A stretch of DNA of 64,000 nt from Rotaria sp. Silwood1. Its lineage: Eukaryota; Rotifera; Eurotatoria; Philodinida; Philodinidae. Both the position numbers and the translations under genes were made by a program. Numbering within the stretch: the first letter of the stretch is position 1; every line of letters begins with the position of its first letter. Location: the NCBI GenBank assembly GCA_905250075.1, contig CAJNOP010000084.1, positions 694,492-758,491 of the forward strand, given 5' to 3'. The notes beneath the pieces are model-generated. The model did no database searches, was not told the origin of the DNA, and worked only from the letters and a program-made list of their open reading frames with translations. Positions 12,525-24,838 of the stretch are shown here, piece by piece.

Positions 12525-13755
12525 ATGTCATCAACTCATCCTCGTGATTTACATGCAGCTGCTGCTGCTGCAACTACAGGTGGTTTGCGTGGTGTTATTG
12601 CTGGTAAAAATCTTCTATCATTCCTAAAAAAATAAATAAATTTATATATTTCTTTTTGTTTTTACTAGGTGGTATAACAGGTGCAATTGAAATTTGTATA
12701 ACATTTCCGACAGAATTTGTTAAAACACAATTACAATTAGATGAAGGATCAAGTAGACGTGGTGAAGTACGGCAATATCATGGTGTTATTGATTGTGTAA
12801 AAAAAACTGTACGTTCACGAGGATTTTTTGGTCTTTATCGTGGTCTTAGTGTACTTTTATATGGATCAATACCGAAAAGTGCAGTTAGGTAAAAAAAGAA
12901 TTAATAAAAATTTCTTAAGAATGAATTCGAATCTCTTTCTTAGATTTGGCGCTTTTGAAGAACTTAAAAAACATTCAGTTGATGAACATGGTCAATTAAA
13001 TTCAAAAACTCGACTTTTATGTGGTTTAGGTGCCGGTGTAAGTAATCATATTTTTCTAGATATCTTAAATATAAAAGTTTACTTTAAGTTAGCTGAAGCT
13101 GTACTTGTTGTTACACCAATGGAAACTGTTAAAGTTAAATTTATTCATGACCAACATTTAGCTAAACCTAATTATCATGGATTTTTTCATGGTGTTCGTG
13201 AAATCATACGAACTGAAGGTTTTTCTTTTTGCTTTTGTTCTTAATTTTTATAGATGTTATTCAATTTTGTTATTGAATTAGGTATTGGAGGTACTTATCA
13301 AGGTTTAACAGCAACTATGCTTAAACAAGGAACAAATCAAGCTATCCGATTTTTTGTTATGGAAACATTAAAAGAACAATATAGAAAATATACCATGAAA
13401 GGACAAAATACATCAATACCTGTAGTTATTACAGGTATATTTGGTTTGATTGCTGGTGCAGCTAGTGTTTTCGGTAATACACCACTTGATGTTGTTAAAA
13501 CACGTATGCAAAGTCTTGAAGCTGCAAAATATAAAAATACATTTGATTGTGCAATACAAATTATGCGAAATGAAGGACCATTAGCGTAAGCTGATTGTTT
13601 AAAATAAATAATAAGTATTTGTTTATATTATCTTATGTAGATTTTATAAGGGCACTATACCAAGACTTGGTCGTGTTTGCGCTGATGTTGCAATTACATT
13701 TATGATTTATGACAAATTTATTGAAGCATTTAATCGTGTCTGGCCTAATAAGTAA
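12525..13755 (+). CDS. SLC25A1: Mitochondrial tricarboxylate (citrate) carrier
   Basis: Inner-membrane antiporter that exports citrate from mitochondria in exchange for malate; 313 residues against ~311 in human. Six exons: 12525-12603, 12669-12888, 12944-13037, 13089-13218, 13282-13585 and 13641-13755, with GT-AG introns of 51-65 bp and matching phase. Three mitochondrial-carrier repeats are marked by [16 protein letters not shown] and PLDVVKTR, all fitting PX[DE]XX[KR]. Citrate-carrier specific blocks include [50 protein letters not shown] and [13 protein letters not shown]. The N-terminus has a poly-Ala stretch. An acceptor TTTTTCAG ends at 12451, 73 bp before the ATG, compatible with a 5' UTR intron or trans-splicing. 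Same strand as the small gene that follows. Confidence 0.94.
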
Positions 13756-14010
13756 TATTTTTGTTCAGATTTAATGCAGATTTTTTCTCTCTCATTCATA
13801 TCATTATATTTGTTGTATTCCAGTGTCTTTTTTTATTCCAATATTTACCATTCCGAATGTTTTTTTTTTGTATTAACCTTTTATTTTCCTATTTTTAATT
13901 ATCAAAGCTATTTGTCTTAATAATAAAAGTCAGTTTTTTTTGTTTAGTATTGTAAGATAGAAAAAGTAAATTATCTATTTGTAGATTATTGAATAAAATT
14001 TAAAGACAAT

Positions 14011-14924
14011 ATGGAAAATAAACCAACAGATCTTTATCATACAGGTATATATTTCTGCTTTTATATAAATTCATTGGAAAATAATTTCGTATATCACGAA
14101 CATCGTTCAAGGTATACTAATCTTCTTTCATGAAAGTCTTAGACGGCTTATCAATGCATGTTAGAACATGTAAATGACATGAAAAAAAATGATTAGGAAT
14201 AAAACTTGATCTTTCAGGATTTCGAGTATTCGGAAACATGAATTAAACGACGTCTCGTAACAACTGAGAAAAAATTGTCAATGACATTTTCCATACTTCT
14301 CTTGACGTACAAAAGTGAAATTTTTATTACATGTATACCGTCAACTTTCTATGACATGTCTGGAAAGTCGAAACTTTCAAAAATCCAACAACTTGATTTG
14401 ATATAGATAATAATGGTTTCAATCTTATACATGTAGAGAAAGTATGAAAAATATCATTAATCAGTTCATCGAATCGTATCTTAAATCAATATTTATCAAA
14501 ATAGAAGGCCAAAATAAAAATTTCACCATAATAATTGTCATCAGTTCATTAAGTTTGAGTTTTCTTTCCATAGAAACTCTGGAAACTTCTACGTAAATAT
14601 TAAATCAATATTTTTTTAACAGTTGGATACGATCGTGGAGAACAACATGTTGACAAATCGAAAGTTGATTCACGTGAAGAGACTTCAGCGCCACAAGCTG
14701 GCATGCATGGTCAACCTGAAAGTCATATTTCTGGTCAAGGTGGTGCAGAAGTCTTAGGTGGTAAGTTTCATATTGAAAAATACATCGATGGTTGTACGAA
14801 AACTATCTAGCTTTATTCTCAAATTTCTTTTTTCTTTATTACAGGAACTGCAAGTACACGTATCACTGGCCAATCAGTTGATGAACAACTCACAACTCAA
14901 TTGCCCACACATAGTAACAAATGA
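14011..14924 (+). CDS. Small hydrophilic glycine-rich protein (unrecognised)
   Basis: Three exons, 14011-14044, 14623-14760 and 14845-14924, joined by GT-AG introns of 578 and 84 bp with consistent phase, giving 83 residues. The product is strongly hydrophilic, has 10 glycines, no cysteine and no tryptophan, and is rich in Gln, Ser, Thr, His, Asp and Glu. Middle segment: QAGMHGQPESHISGQGGAE. No signal peptide, membrane segment or known domain is visible. The composition recalls hydrophilins or LEA-like stress proteins, which bdelloids use in desiccation, but no LEA repeat is seen, so this is only a suggestion. Pyrimidine-AG acceptors end at 13947 and 13984 upstream of the ATG. It starts about 255 bp after the citrate-carrier stop. 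The exon structure and codon use make a real gene likely. Confidence 0.7.
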
Positions 14925-15911
14925 ATGATTCTTTTTATTAGCATTTTTTATGATAATCAAGCATCACTTTAACCTGTTGTTCGAAATCTAATGTTTCATT
15001 GTAAATCAAGCTGAATAGAAGAAAATATTTTTTCTGTATATATTCAATATATTGCTCTTACATAGTTTTGTTGATGAAAGTAAATCAAAGCAAGATTATA
15101 ATAAGATATTAATATATCGAAATGATTAATCGTTAAAAATTTTTGTCAAATATAAAATGTAACTTAACAATTTTCTAACGCTTATTATATAATGTACTAA
15201 TATTTTATGAATACATTTTAAAGTAATAAAACTGGTTTGTATATCTGTATGAGTGTATGAGAAAGATTTTTTTTGAGTATCTAAAGTTTTTAATTGTTTT
15301 ACTTTTGTTTATTTGTTTTTGATTATATTCACCAATATTTGTGATCAATATTTAATTGAACTAAAATGTTAATTCTAGGTTTTTCAGTGATATATATGAG
15401 GACGAGTGTATACTACCATAACTAGCATGCATATTTCTGAATTATCTACGTTTCATTTACCATTATGTGTCGTCATGTACTTGAACACAAGCTAATGCAT
15501 AATAGTACACACTGTTGAGTGATGGTACATGGGTGAATGTCACAGCTCTCAAAAGGTTGTTGTAGAAAAGCGAAACATCATAGTATAGTATTTATAAAAC
15601 TGTGACGCGTGACGATATAAAGGATTTTTCAATAGTTCTTCTTATGTTCTATTCATTTCAAAATATATTCATAATCTAGTCTAGAGTTGTAACTAGTAGT
15701 ATTTTGCCTTATTAATATTGATAGGGATCCAAATGATTAGGTTCGTTGATAGAACAGTATTACAGTCATTCTCTGCTCATCTATCGTTAAAAAGAAAAAC
15801 TTTACAGAACTAAAAAAATCTATATCAATTTTTATATGAATATAATAATCATTAAACATCAACATTCATGATTAATTATATTGTGAATCTGCTTCTTACT
15901 ATATATTCCTG
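14925..15911. other. Intergenic, no gene seen
   Basis: A+T-rich, no supported feature. AATAAA at about 15223-15228 could end the upstream transcript. Conserved gene content stops here. Confidence 0.45.
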
Positions 15912-16732
15912 GGTAACCGCTCATTTCGTCCCCTTACAAGTCGTCCCAATTACATTTCTTTCCCTTACATTTCGTCTCAACTGAATTTGATTTTATAATT
16001 TTACTAGGACCAATCTATTTAGTTATTTGAGAATAGTTACTGTTTATATACTGAGTGTTGCGTATAGTAAATCATCGTGGTTTGAAAACCCAATGAAGAA
16101 TGAGTGATGGATGTGAATAAGAAGTTCAAAAAGGTCTATTTTCCTTAGACCCATCCTGGCCTGGCTTCCGTGGTCTGTATATTTTTTATATGCTATCCGT
16201 TGCATGATATTTCAATATGAATAATACCACGTCTGGATAACAGGCAATGATAAGTGCTCATTTTTATGTTACACCATACACGGCACTCGAGTGTGATTTT
16301 TGAAGTACTTTTGCTGTTCAAAAATCAATATTTGTATTGAGAATCATAAAAATTATGACAGACAGGTGGCTTGTCTATCCTAAGCAGTCTGTCTGGCCTG
16401 AGATAAGATCGAAACTTATGGCCGGTGTCTGTTCTAGAAAGGCAGTCAGGCAGATCCAACAGCCTGTTTGTATCTCTGGTGTGAGTGTAGCTGTGAGATG
16501 TGCATGGTTGCGAGTGTGGTCCTTTTTTTAAGCCGCGCCCAAGAATTGTATTGCCTTATGATGTGAACGATAGTAAAGAATATTTATCTGGAATTGCTAT
16601 GAATTTGAAAACAGGCACTTGAATTCATTAAAATAAATTTTATATTATATTTCTATAATGATAATGAATGGTGACAATTTGGAATGAAATGCAAAGGGAT
16701 CACTTGTAAGGGGATGAAGTGTAGGGGTACCT
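15912..16732. mobile_element. Non-autonomous DNA transposon with ~36-bp inverted ends
   Basis: The left end at 15912-15947 and the reverse complement of the right end at 16697-16732 match at about 28 of 36 positions, including an identical 13-base core TCCCCTTACAAGT. A variant of the core (TCCCTTACATTTCGTC) recurs just inside the left end. No transposase is encoded; the higher-G+C interior at 16340-16530 has an open frame without motifs. A clean target-site duplication was not found. Confidence 0.65.
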
Positions 16733-17144
16733 TATTAGATAAGATCTTCTCAATTCAGTGATGAAAATAGAAAATAGTTATCACTGGAAATAATTGTTCG
16801 ACAAAATTTTATGACCATATCCTAGTTATTTCAGGTTGAAATAAAATTCCAAATGTAGGGTCTGATAGAGTTAAGTATGCTCTACGACGCCCACTTTGTC
16901 ACAGAATCATGGGAACTACCATCATGCGGATCAATAAGTTTGGTAAATCTCCAGCGTTTTGGAATTCAGCCAAACTTGTAGAGTCCAGATCTCTCGAACG
17001 ATAAGATAGAAGACTTCGAATTTTGTACAGCAAACACAACTCGTCGAGCTTTTTAAGATGAGATAAATATCAGCTAATTCGGACACATGTATATTTTATG
17101 GTTGAGGCTTTATGAAACAACCCAATATTAATTTTATCATCTAC

Positions 17145-17703
17145 ATCGGCGGGCCAGGGTCATTTTTTTTGGTATGGCAAAATTATTAAAAAGTGTAAGC
17201 AACTTATTTAAAAACTAGAACCTGAAATTTTTTTTCATATACTTCGATTATCATGCTAAGAAGTTTCTACTGTAGTCATCGTGTTCCTTTTATATTAATT
17301 ATTTTCACTCTTACAAAAAAAACAAAAAATGGCATTACAAACTTATCATAAAAAGACTTCCTCAATACAATTAAAATACTATTTTCCTGCTCTTCTTTAC
17401 TAATACAAATTCTTTTATTATTTCATCATAGTCGATTTCAGCATCATGTTCAATGTTCAGAAGTGTAAGTCCTGATAAACAATCTTCTCTTGTTGTAGAT
17501 CGAAGATAATTTTTAATTCGTCTCAATATCGAAAAGCTACTTTCGTATAAACAAGTATTTACAGGTATAGTCCATAAAATATTAAACAATTCATTCATCA
17601 CGGGTAAACAAACATTCAAATGATTTTCCAGAATAGATGATCTAATTTCAGGCAAAGTTGCTTGAGAAGTAGGTAATTTTGCCTTGTATAAACGTTGTTC
17701 ACC
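17145..17703 (-). pseudogene. hAT-family transposase, C-terminal fragment
   Basis: The reading frame at 17371-17703 encodes the hAT dimerisation region: LWTIPVNTCLYESSFSILRR, then KNYLRSTTREDCLSGLTLLN. This matches the 'LP.ST...ERSFS.L.RIK..LR..M....L..LALL' pattern typical of ZMYM1- and THAP12-like hAT transposases. The frame is open to 17703 (RLYKAKLPTSQ) and is then cut by the left end of the inverted-repeat element at 17706; the DDE core and BED-type finger are missing. Downstream on the same strand, around 17145-17180, CGGGCCAGGGTC followed by a T-run may be the degraded hAT end. Non-functional remnant. Confidence 0.75.
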
Positions 17704-17705
17704 TC

Positions 17706-19448
17706 AGAGATGAGCGAGCCGCGGTGTAAAACCGCCCCGTTCCGCCTCGCCCCACCCCGCCGGCGGGGCGGTGACGGTGCATGACGAAATTTCGCGGTTT
17801 CCCGCCTTTGTATAACCTTGATTTTTTAAATATACTCAGACCTTTAGAGACATCTTTTTAAAATTTTAAAATCTTTTCACAAAACTAATCAGTAAAAAAA
17901 GACTTGTTAGCGCAGCTCCAGAGGAGCTAAAATGTGGAACTCACATATATTTTTTTAATTTTTTGTCCTGATGCCTTATTTTTAAATTGTAAAATACCTT
18001 TTTTCCGAATACGTATGAAATCATTGATATATTATATAAAAACTAGAGCCTTTTATGCGCTGCTGAGGTCTGTAATTGTGGGGGTCAGGGTTACCAGATC
18101 GAAAATTAAAAAATCAGAAAAATTTTTCTAAAAATTGGGAAAGTCGGAATTTTTGTTCTCGAAATCGGAAGAAAATCAGAAAGTATTTTTCCATGCTTAA
18201 ATAACTAGTCTATATATTTTCGATAGCTTCAATATTCTTTATCTTGCTTCTGTTCATCTTTTCGAAGCAATATCAGAAATGATATTTCATAAAGAATTAA
18301 AGAAAATATCGATTACACAATTTACTCATGATTGAGAAATCTACATAAGTAATTTGAACAGGATCACATTATTTTTATCAAAAATGCTATAACCAACTTG
18401 ACGAAACAATAGAATCAGTATTTTAAATTCATACACACACATGCATTTCACAAAACTTATGCAAAACAAAACTAAGACTTATTCTGTATAATGTTCGTTT
18501 TTGTTCATACTTTTTTATTAGCTCGAATACTCTTCAAAATATCAGGCTGAGGTAACAGATATTCATAAAAATGTCCACAAGTATAAACAGAACTCATTCC
18601 GATTTTCAATTCTGCAACAGCTAAATTAGTACCCATACGATTATGATTAGTTTTATGATATCTGTGATGAAACAAAAAAAACTCAGAAACGAAAATATTC
18701 TTAATTAACACTATAGTAAACGAACAGAGAAAGTTAGTTCATCGTGATAGAAAGCTGGATCTTAATTGTCTGTAAAACATCATAGTTTTATTGGAGGATA
18801 TGCTTTCAAATCACTGCAGTGTGGTTTGTTGAGTTCATGACGCTTCACTACCCGATAACTATGGTGAAATAGATCGCTATATATGTGTGGTGTCGTGTCA
18901 TGGTTAAACTATTCTAGAATGTCCTAAGAACTTGAATTCCCAAATAAGACTTCGAAAACCGGAGAAAAATTAGGAAATCTGAAGGCGATCGGAAAAATAT
19001 GTTAAAATCGGAAAAATCGGAACGTCGGAAAGTCGTTGGAGAAACTTTTAAAAAATCGCAATTTTTCCTGCCGTATCGGAAGATCTGGCAACCCTGAGTG
19101 GAGTGTCTGTAATGGAGTGGGGGAAGGGAGAGAGCCGCCAAACCTCGAACTTAAAACCTACAATCACTATTTAATTCGAAAATATACTTGAGTTCCACAA
19201 AATGAGTGACTGTATTATAATTGCCTTTCATTTTCATATATTTATTTTTTTCTATTTCGGAACGATGTTTATGCATTTAAAATATGCCTCTTCATCTCAT
19301 GAAATGAAATAGCCATTATGAGAATTTAATGAAAAATTTGTCAATAAATAGTTTTTTAAAACATATTTTTGACGGGGCGCGGCGGGGGGGTGGCGGTGCG
19401 GGACGGGGCGGTGACGGTGCGACTTTTTTGCTGACTCGCTCATCTCTG
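17706..19448. mobile_element. Inverted-repeat element with CAGAGATGAGCGAG ends
   Basis: Perfect 14-bp terminal inverted repeats: CAGAGATGAGCGAG at 17706-17719 and its complement at 19435-19448. Inside each end lies an exceptionally G+C-rich subterminal tract (17720-17810 and about 19370-19425), both holding GGGGCGGTGACGGTGC in the same orientation. The CAGAG start suggests hAT-type ends, but no 8-bp target duplication is present. It interrupts a hAT fragment on its left and joins an unrelated coding fragment on its right. No transposase inside, so non-autonomous. Confidence 0.65.
18086..19096. mobile_element. Nested element with CAGGGTTRCCAGATC ends
   Basis: CAGGGTTACCAGATC at 18086-18100 faces GATCTGGCAACCCTG at 19082-19096, 14 of 15 bases complementary. 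The element sits wholly inside 17706-19448. Its interior near both ends has purine-rich TCGGAAAAATCGG-like repeats. No coding capacity. CAGGGTTGCC-type termini are common among hAT-related non-autonomous elements; the flanking 8-mers match at only half their positions. Confidence 0.6.
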
Positions 19449-19449
19449 A

Positions 19450-19650
19450 TATGATGAACAAAATAAACCAATCATATTACAAGATTCATTAGCTATTGAA
19501 TATAAACTTGATAAATTAGCTGCAAGACCAGAACCAGATGTTAAACAAATTTTTGATGTTATAACAGAAAATCAACAACTTACTGAAAAGATTGAACGAG
19601 TTGTTAGACTTTTGTATGAAATTGGTTCGAGATTAAAGAAGCTCCAATGA
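19450..19650 (+). pseudogene. Coding fragment, coiled-coil-like C-terminus
   Basis: A frame open from the right boundary of the element at 17706-19448 to a TGA at 19648 encodes 66 residues with A/T-ending codons typical of native genes here. Segments: PIILQDSLAIEYKLDKLAAR, then DVKQIFDVITENQQLTEKIE. It ends IGSRLKKLQ. It is charged and helical in character, like a coiled coil. It has no start codon of its own and seems to be the tail of a gene whose upstream part is not next to it. Unrecognised family. Confidence 0.45.
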
Positions 19651-20015
19651 CATAAATAAACACTATTTAGCATCTTATTGATATTTGTTTGAATAGAAAT
19701 TTACATAAAAATTTTTAAAACATTCGAGACTATGTGAGCCATTGGTAGCTCACGGCAAAAAAACTTGAATATCTTCATTCTATACTAACCAAATGAGCTG
19801 ACTATTTTGTTGATGATAGAAGAATATTAAAAATTTGTCAACAAACGTCATGCTAGTGTTTTCATTGGCTTCAAAAAATAAAAGTAACACTGTATGAATT
19901 TCGAAAAAAATGCAATCAAATTTGTATTCTAAAAGTTACTTCATGTAAGTAAACTTTTATAAATTCAGTAAGTTCACACAAATTGGACTAATATTTGTTT
20001 CAAATTCTACATGTA

Positions 20016-20094
20016 AGGGTGTGAGTATGAGTATCAAATGGTTACGAGTGTAGGTATGGGCATACAGATGATCAACACGCACACTCACACCCTT
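20016..20094. repeat. Telomere-like inverted array
   Basis: G-rich arm GGGTGTGAGTATGAG and GAGTGTAGGTATGGG, spacer, then C-rich arm CACGCACACTCACACCC. Same polarity as the other arrays (G arm first). Confidence 0.7.
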
Positions 20095-20194
20095 ATTGGT
20101 GCTTGATCGTCAATGATTTCTCAATGTTTGACATATGACAACAAATTTCGCTACAATAAGTTCATGGAAGCCATATAACAATCCAATTTTTCTT

Positions 20195-20664
20195 CTAGTC
20201 AACAGCGAAGGAATCTTCTTGCCGCAAATGACTATGATTGATGAGCCATTGACGAGGATTTTTACTTGCTTCATCTGTTAATAAACCTTTAATACAAAAG
20301 CTACGAAGATTTTTATCTTTCCATAAAGAAGTCATTCGAAGAACAAGTGAATCGATGACAATTGGTGGATCTTCCAAAAGTAGATCAATATCACGAAGAT
20401 GAATAAAGTTTCGTGCAATGATGTCCAATTCAAACGAGTCAATATCTTGAATATGGATAATTTCAAGATGTACAATTCGCCTCTGCAATAAATCACACGT
20501 AGATGCATCATTGAGCACAGTATTTAGGAAAGTGAAATCAATTTTTAGACGCTTTAGATTAGGTGCGGCTTGAACGAGATGCAATATTTCACATGTTCCA
20601 TTCACACAGAGACTCTTCAATTGAGGTAAATGCAAAGCGATCGATTGAGTTGATTGACAAGTAT
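20195..20664 (-). pseudogene. F-box/LRR-type protein, C-terminal exon fragment
   Basis: An exon opens after a CTATAG acceptor (ends 20665) and runs to a TGA-type stop at 20195. The translation has leucine-rich-repeat-like spacing: HLPQLKSLCVNGTCEILHLV, NLKRLKIDF, IVHLEIIHI and NFIHLRDIDLLL, ending QEDSFAVD. It resembles the C-terminal part of the F-box proteins encoded at 22761-24015. I found no upstream exon with an F-box within 2 kb, so it is partial or broken. F-box proteins bring substrates to SCF ubiquitin ligases; that role is inferred only from the family resemblance. Confidence 0.5.
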
Positions 20665-20699
20665 CTATAGGTAAACGAAATTAACAACAACTACTTAGA

Positions 20700-22760
20700 A
20701 AAAAAAACAGAAACTGGAATGTAACAACTTCACTTGTCATGAAACAAAGCGAAACGCATACTTTCTATGACATGGAAAATAAAAAAATCGCCTGACAAAA
20801 TCAATATGAAAAGAAAATGTGATACACGTAGTAAAAGAAAAAGATGTGTTTGTTTTGCTTCTGTCTGTTTAACTTAAACTGAGCATATCTACATATCACA
20901 CGAACGGAATACTTATAACTACTTTAGACGTATACAGAGTGTACAAAACATAGTAATACAATTAAAAACTCGAATATCTTCACTTTGCTTTTATAGAACA
21001 AGACTTTGTCGTGGATCATGATTAACATACATGTTTTCATTTTGGAAGAAAATCGTCTCTGTCTTGATTTAAATTTAAAGCGCGTAGGGTTTTGCTGAAA
21101 GTTTTCGTGAATTAGGTTATTTTTTCTTCAATGATATAAGACATCTCACCGTTTTCTTTTGAAAATACGGAGTGGATGAAGCGTCTGTTTTCTTTTCGTG
21201 TTCATCTCACACTCACATCCGCAATCATTAAAGTAATTTGGGAAAGCTGTCATCTTCAAGAACAAGATAAAACGACTTGAAAAATAATTTGCAAATAAAC
21301 GCGAATTTTTACAATTTCTCAGAAATTCCCGCTTTTTTAAAGTTTGCGCGTTTGCTTGAGAGACCTTTATAGCTCAGCAATCCACTGATGTTAGGAAAAA
21401 TATAGGTTTAAAAACTTTGAGTCAATTGAATATCATCATTTGAAAACATTTTGTTCACATATGCAAAAAATACTAACGTCACTTCACTGAAGTCAATGGT
21501 GAGATTTTAAAACGAAATTTTTTATTCACTTATGTTCTTAACAGTGTGCTCTATTATCAAGAAAAATATGGACTGACTAATAAAAGCGGATTAGAAATAT
21601 TGAGTCTCTTTTGGTATTTCTATTTTTCAGGGCATCCATGTACTATTATTCACTAAATCATTTTCTGGTTCCATGAAGATTGAGAATACAAAGAAAAGAC
21701 TTGAAAAGTCGATGAGATTTTTGCAACTAAAATATCACTCTGTAAGACATCTGAAACCTCGTTTGAGAACTATACTTTGAACGACGATGAGGATGTAGAA
21801 GGAATTTTGAACACAATTTATCGCTGACAAGAAGTCCAATAATATTTTAATAGTTGCAACGGCATACGAATTACAAAACCTGCTTTTTTTCTCTACTTGT
21901 ACTTCAATAGATGTATAGCAAGTATTTAAAACGCATAAATTCCAGAGCTGATCTTACGATGAACAAGTATCTACTATTCTGATGAAAAGAACAGGCGTTT
22001 TCGCTAATTTCATAATCTTTTATCTCAGAAAGTTCTAGTCCATTCAGAACATCCGTTTAATCGAAGAGTTGGTCAAATTTCTCAATCGAATTACCACAAA
22101 TCTATCTGAAACATTCATTAATATTTACTTATGAAAGAAGACTATTATTACGTGATCATACTCATGAAACACATTCGTTTAATGAGAACGATTTAATAAT
22201 AAAAAAAGATCAACTAATGATTAACGCCATTTGTGTTTTCATTTATTGCAATCAGATTTTCATAAAATTGCTAAGTACTATCTTCATAGTTTAATACAAC
22301 TAGATATTAGCTAATATTTTGCACTTCTATTTAATTCTATAAGTTGCCATTATTCAAAATTTATAATATTTTTCGGATAAAGCACTTGACTTCATCGATG
22401 GTGGTAAATGCAGCAATTATTAAACATTTGCATGTACTTCATTGACAAAGACTAAAACGGAGTCCGAAAATTTTAGGCAAGAGTCGACATTTTTCTTGTA
22501 CAGACATATGTAAAAAACGAAAATTTTTCAACATAAGGAGCAGAGGTACCTACTGCTATTTACATGTCTGTTTATGAATTCCTATACGTCATGATCCCTA
22601 GCCGATGATAGTAGTTATCTGATAAACTCATCTATTCTTCTGTTTCTAGTGAACACATATTGGCGTTGTTTTCTTTATATATTCTGGGTGAGCCAGTATA
22701 TTAAATCTATGTTATTCGTATATATATACATTGCTTATAATGGATGAGAATTTAAAAATC
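20700..22760. other. Intergenic, no gene seen
   Basis: A+T-rich, no long open frame on either strand and no obvious repeat. It separates two F-box-type genes on the minus strand. Confidence 0.45.
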
Positions 22761-24015
22761 TCAATTTTTCATGGAAAAAATTTTTGTTGAAAACAACATA
22801 CGAGTTTTTGAATTGATATTTGAACCTATGCTGAGCATTCGAAGTCGATGAAAATGCTGCACAATTAGATGTATATCTGTTGAACATTGCTCGCCATATA
22901 TTCTTAAATATTTAACGTTTCGTGTGTATTCTGAACCAGTCAGCATGAAATTAGCTATTGTTCCTGGAATGACCATTGAAGGTAAGTCGCAAGGAAATGT
23001 ATGAAGTACTGCATACAAATTGAATTTATTTAACAAACATTTTATTTGAATATGATTTGACCATGTAGCAAGTAAAGTATCTACTTCGATATATAATTCA
23101 TCGAAATAATACATAATGAATAAATGGATCTCGACAAGTGATGAAGGTAAAACTCGAATGAAATTCTGCCCATTAGCAAGATGTGCATCGTCTGTACATA
23201 AATTCAATGCTAACCGTTGCAGAGAAGGCATTTTACTCATGATATGAGCAATTTCGTCCAAGGACCAGTATGTATTCATCGAACGTAACTGAAAATCTTT
23301 TAAATGAACAAGAGGCGACACATTCGCTAAAGTTGGTTTTGAATCAAATGATAATAAATCAAAGTCAATATGTAATCGATTTATATGCGGTACGAGTATA
23401 AATAGATGTCCTAAAGTTTTATCTGTTGTTAAGTTCACTGTTAACTCTTCAATATTCGGATAAAAGATACCTTTCTTATTTTCCGTTGCAGGCAAAATAA
23501 AACTAATTGAATTATGATCGAAAAATACGATTTTCAGTCGATTATTGTTAGCAACTAGAACTTTCTTCAATAATACTTCTGTATTGTCATCTTGAAAATT
23601 TCGAATATCAAGTTTAACAAGATGGTAAAGATTCTGGATTTTGTCAAGAAATAAATTTAGTTGATTATCGATGAAAGACACAAGTGATAATGTTTGTAAT
23701 TGTGGAAACATTAAAGATAATTCTAAATGGAAAAAGGTTGACTGTTGTTCGTTGAACAACATATTTTCCCATAATCCATTCAACACAAATGATCGTATGG
23801 ACTGACCGATTTGAGGAACGATTCGTGTCGCAACAAAGTTCAACTGTCTATAGGTAACACGCATGAGGTTTACATGATGACAGAAGTCGGTTATTGTCGA
23901 ATTGAGACGAGAATTCAGATTAAAAAATGAATAAAGAATTTCAGCATTCTGAAGATATTGACATACGAGTAATAATTTCATCTGGTAACATTTCGAAAAT
24001 TGAAGCTTCTTCCAT
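22761..24015 (-). pseudogene. F-box leucine-rich-like gene with one frameshift
   Basis: Likely start at 24015: MEEASIFEMLPDEIITR, the first half of an F-box. The frame then hits a TGA, while the frame one base away carries on the F-box as CQYLQNAEILYSFFNLNSRL and stays open to 22761, about 400 residues. A single-base difference near 23955-23965 therefore breaks the gene, or the site is an assembly or read error. The long C-terminal part has LRR-like segments such as FPQLQTLSLVSF, MPSLQRLALNL and RNVKYLRIYG. F-box proteins recruit targets to SCF E3 ligases; large F-box/LRR families are common in rotifers. No intron is needed apart from the frame change. Confidence 0.75.
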
Positions 24016-24342
24016 TCCGAATAACGAATTACTTAGTATGTGTAAATACTAAGAGGCATGTGTTTTTGCTTTATTGAAAAGAGAACATGCATTCAAATCG
24101 TTGAATACGATCTGACTCAGAAGAAAAAAAACAACATGTGAAGTGCGCATGTCGAAAGAAAAAACAAAAAAATATATATTCCTTTCTATGTATTTGACGT
24201 CAATGCAAGGAAGAAAAATGATTATATTTGCATAGTCAATGTGAAGGTTGTAAGTCTTGATGCATGATTTGGAAGTACGTCTGAGAGTGGATTCAGTGAC
24301 AGAAAGACTGAGTCCTGGACACACATCTTCCATCTACACCTA

Positions 24343-24403
24343 GAGTGGGTGTGGATGTGGATCTACTCTTCATCATCCACATTCACACCCACACCCACTC
24401 CCT
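24343..24403. repeat. Telomere-like inverted array
   Basis: GAGTGGGTGTGGATGTGG, 18-base spacer, then CCACATTCACACCCACACCC. G arm first. It lies between the two divergently oriented F-box genes. Confidence 0.8.
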
Positions 24404-24838
24404 CTTCTATTTATCGCTTCTAATAACCCGCCAGAGAAATCATCACAACTAAATTTAAAAAAATCCTATAAATTATACATTAACTTTATCTCTGTAATCG
24501 TAAGATATAAAATGCTCAAATACAAGTGCAGACTAGATCTCGATGTCTAATAAATATGCTGTCCGTATTAGTCTTTCCTACGGGAAAAAACATACGAGAA
24601 GAGAATATTACTTGAAGGAGATCAAAACTTATTAGATACCATTTATGTATAATGAGAAATTGATGTTTTGCTTCACTTTTCTTTTGTTCTGTCATATGAT
24701 TGCAATGAAGGTATATGCGAACATCTTGGTAAACTTTTTCTTCCTTGGAAAGAATACACACATATATAACCAATAGATAACTAACTAATGTGTAAATAAA
24801 CAGAAATTTTCTTATTTTATAGATAAAGTTTTTTTAAA

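Noticed and set aside
17706-17810. G+C-rich tract as an rRNA or CpG island
   Set aside because: It lies inside the transposon end and is matched by the G+C-rich tract at the other end.
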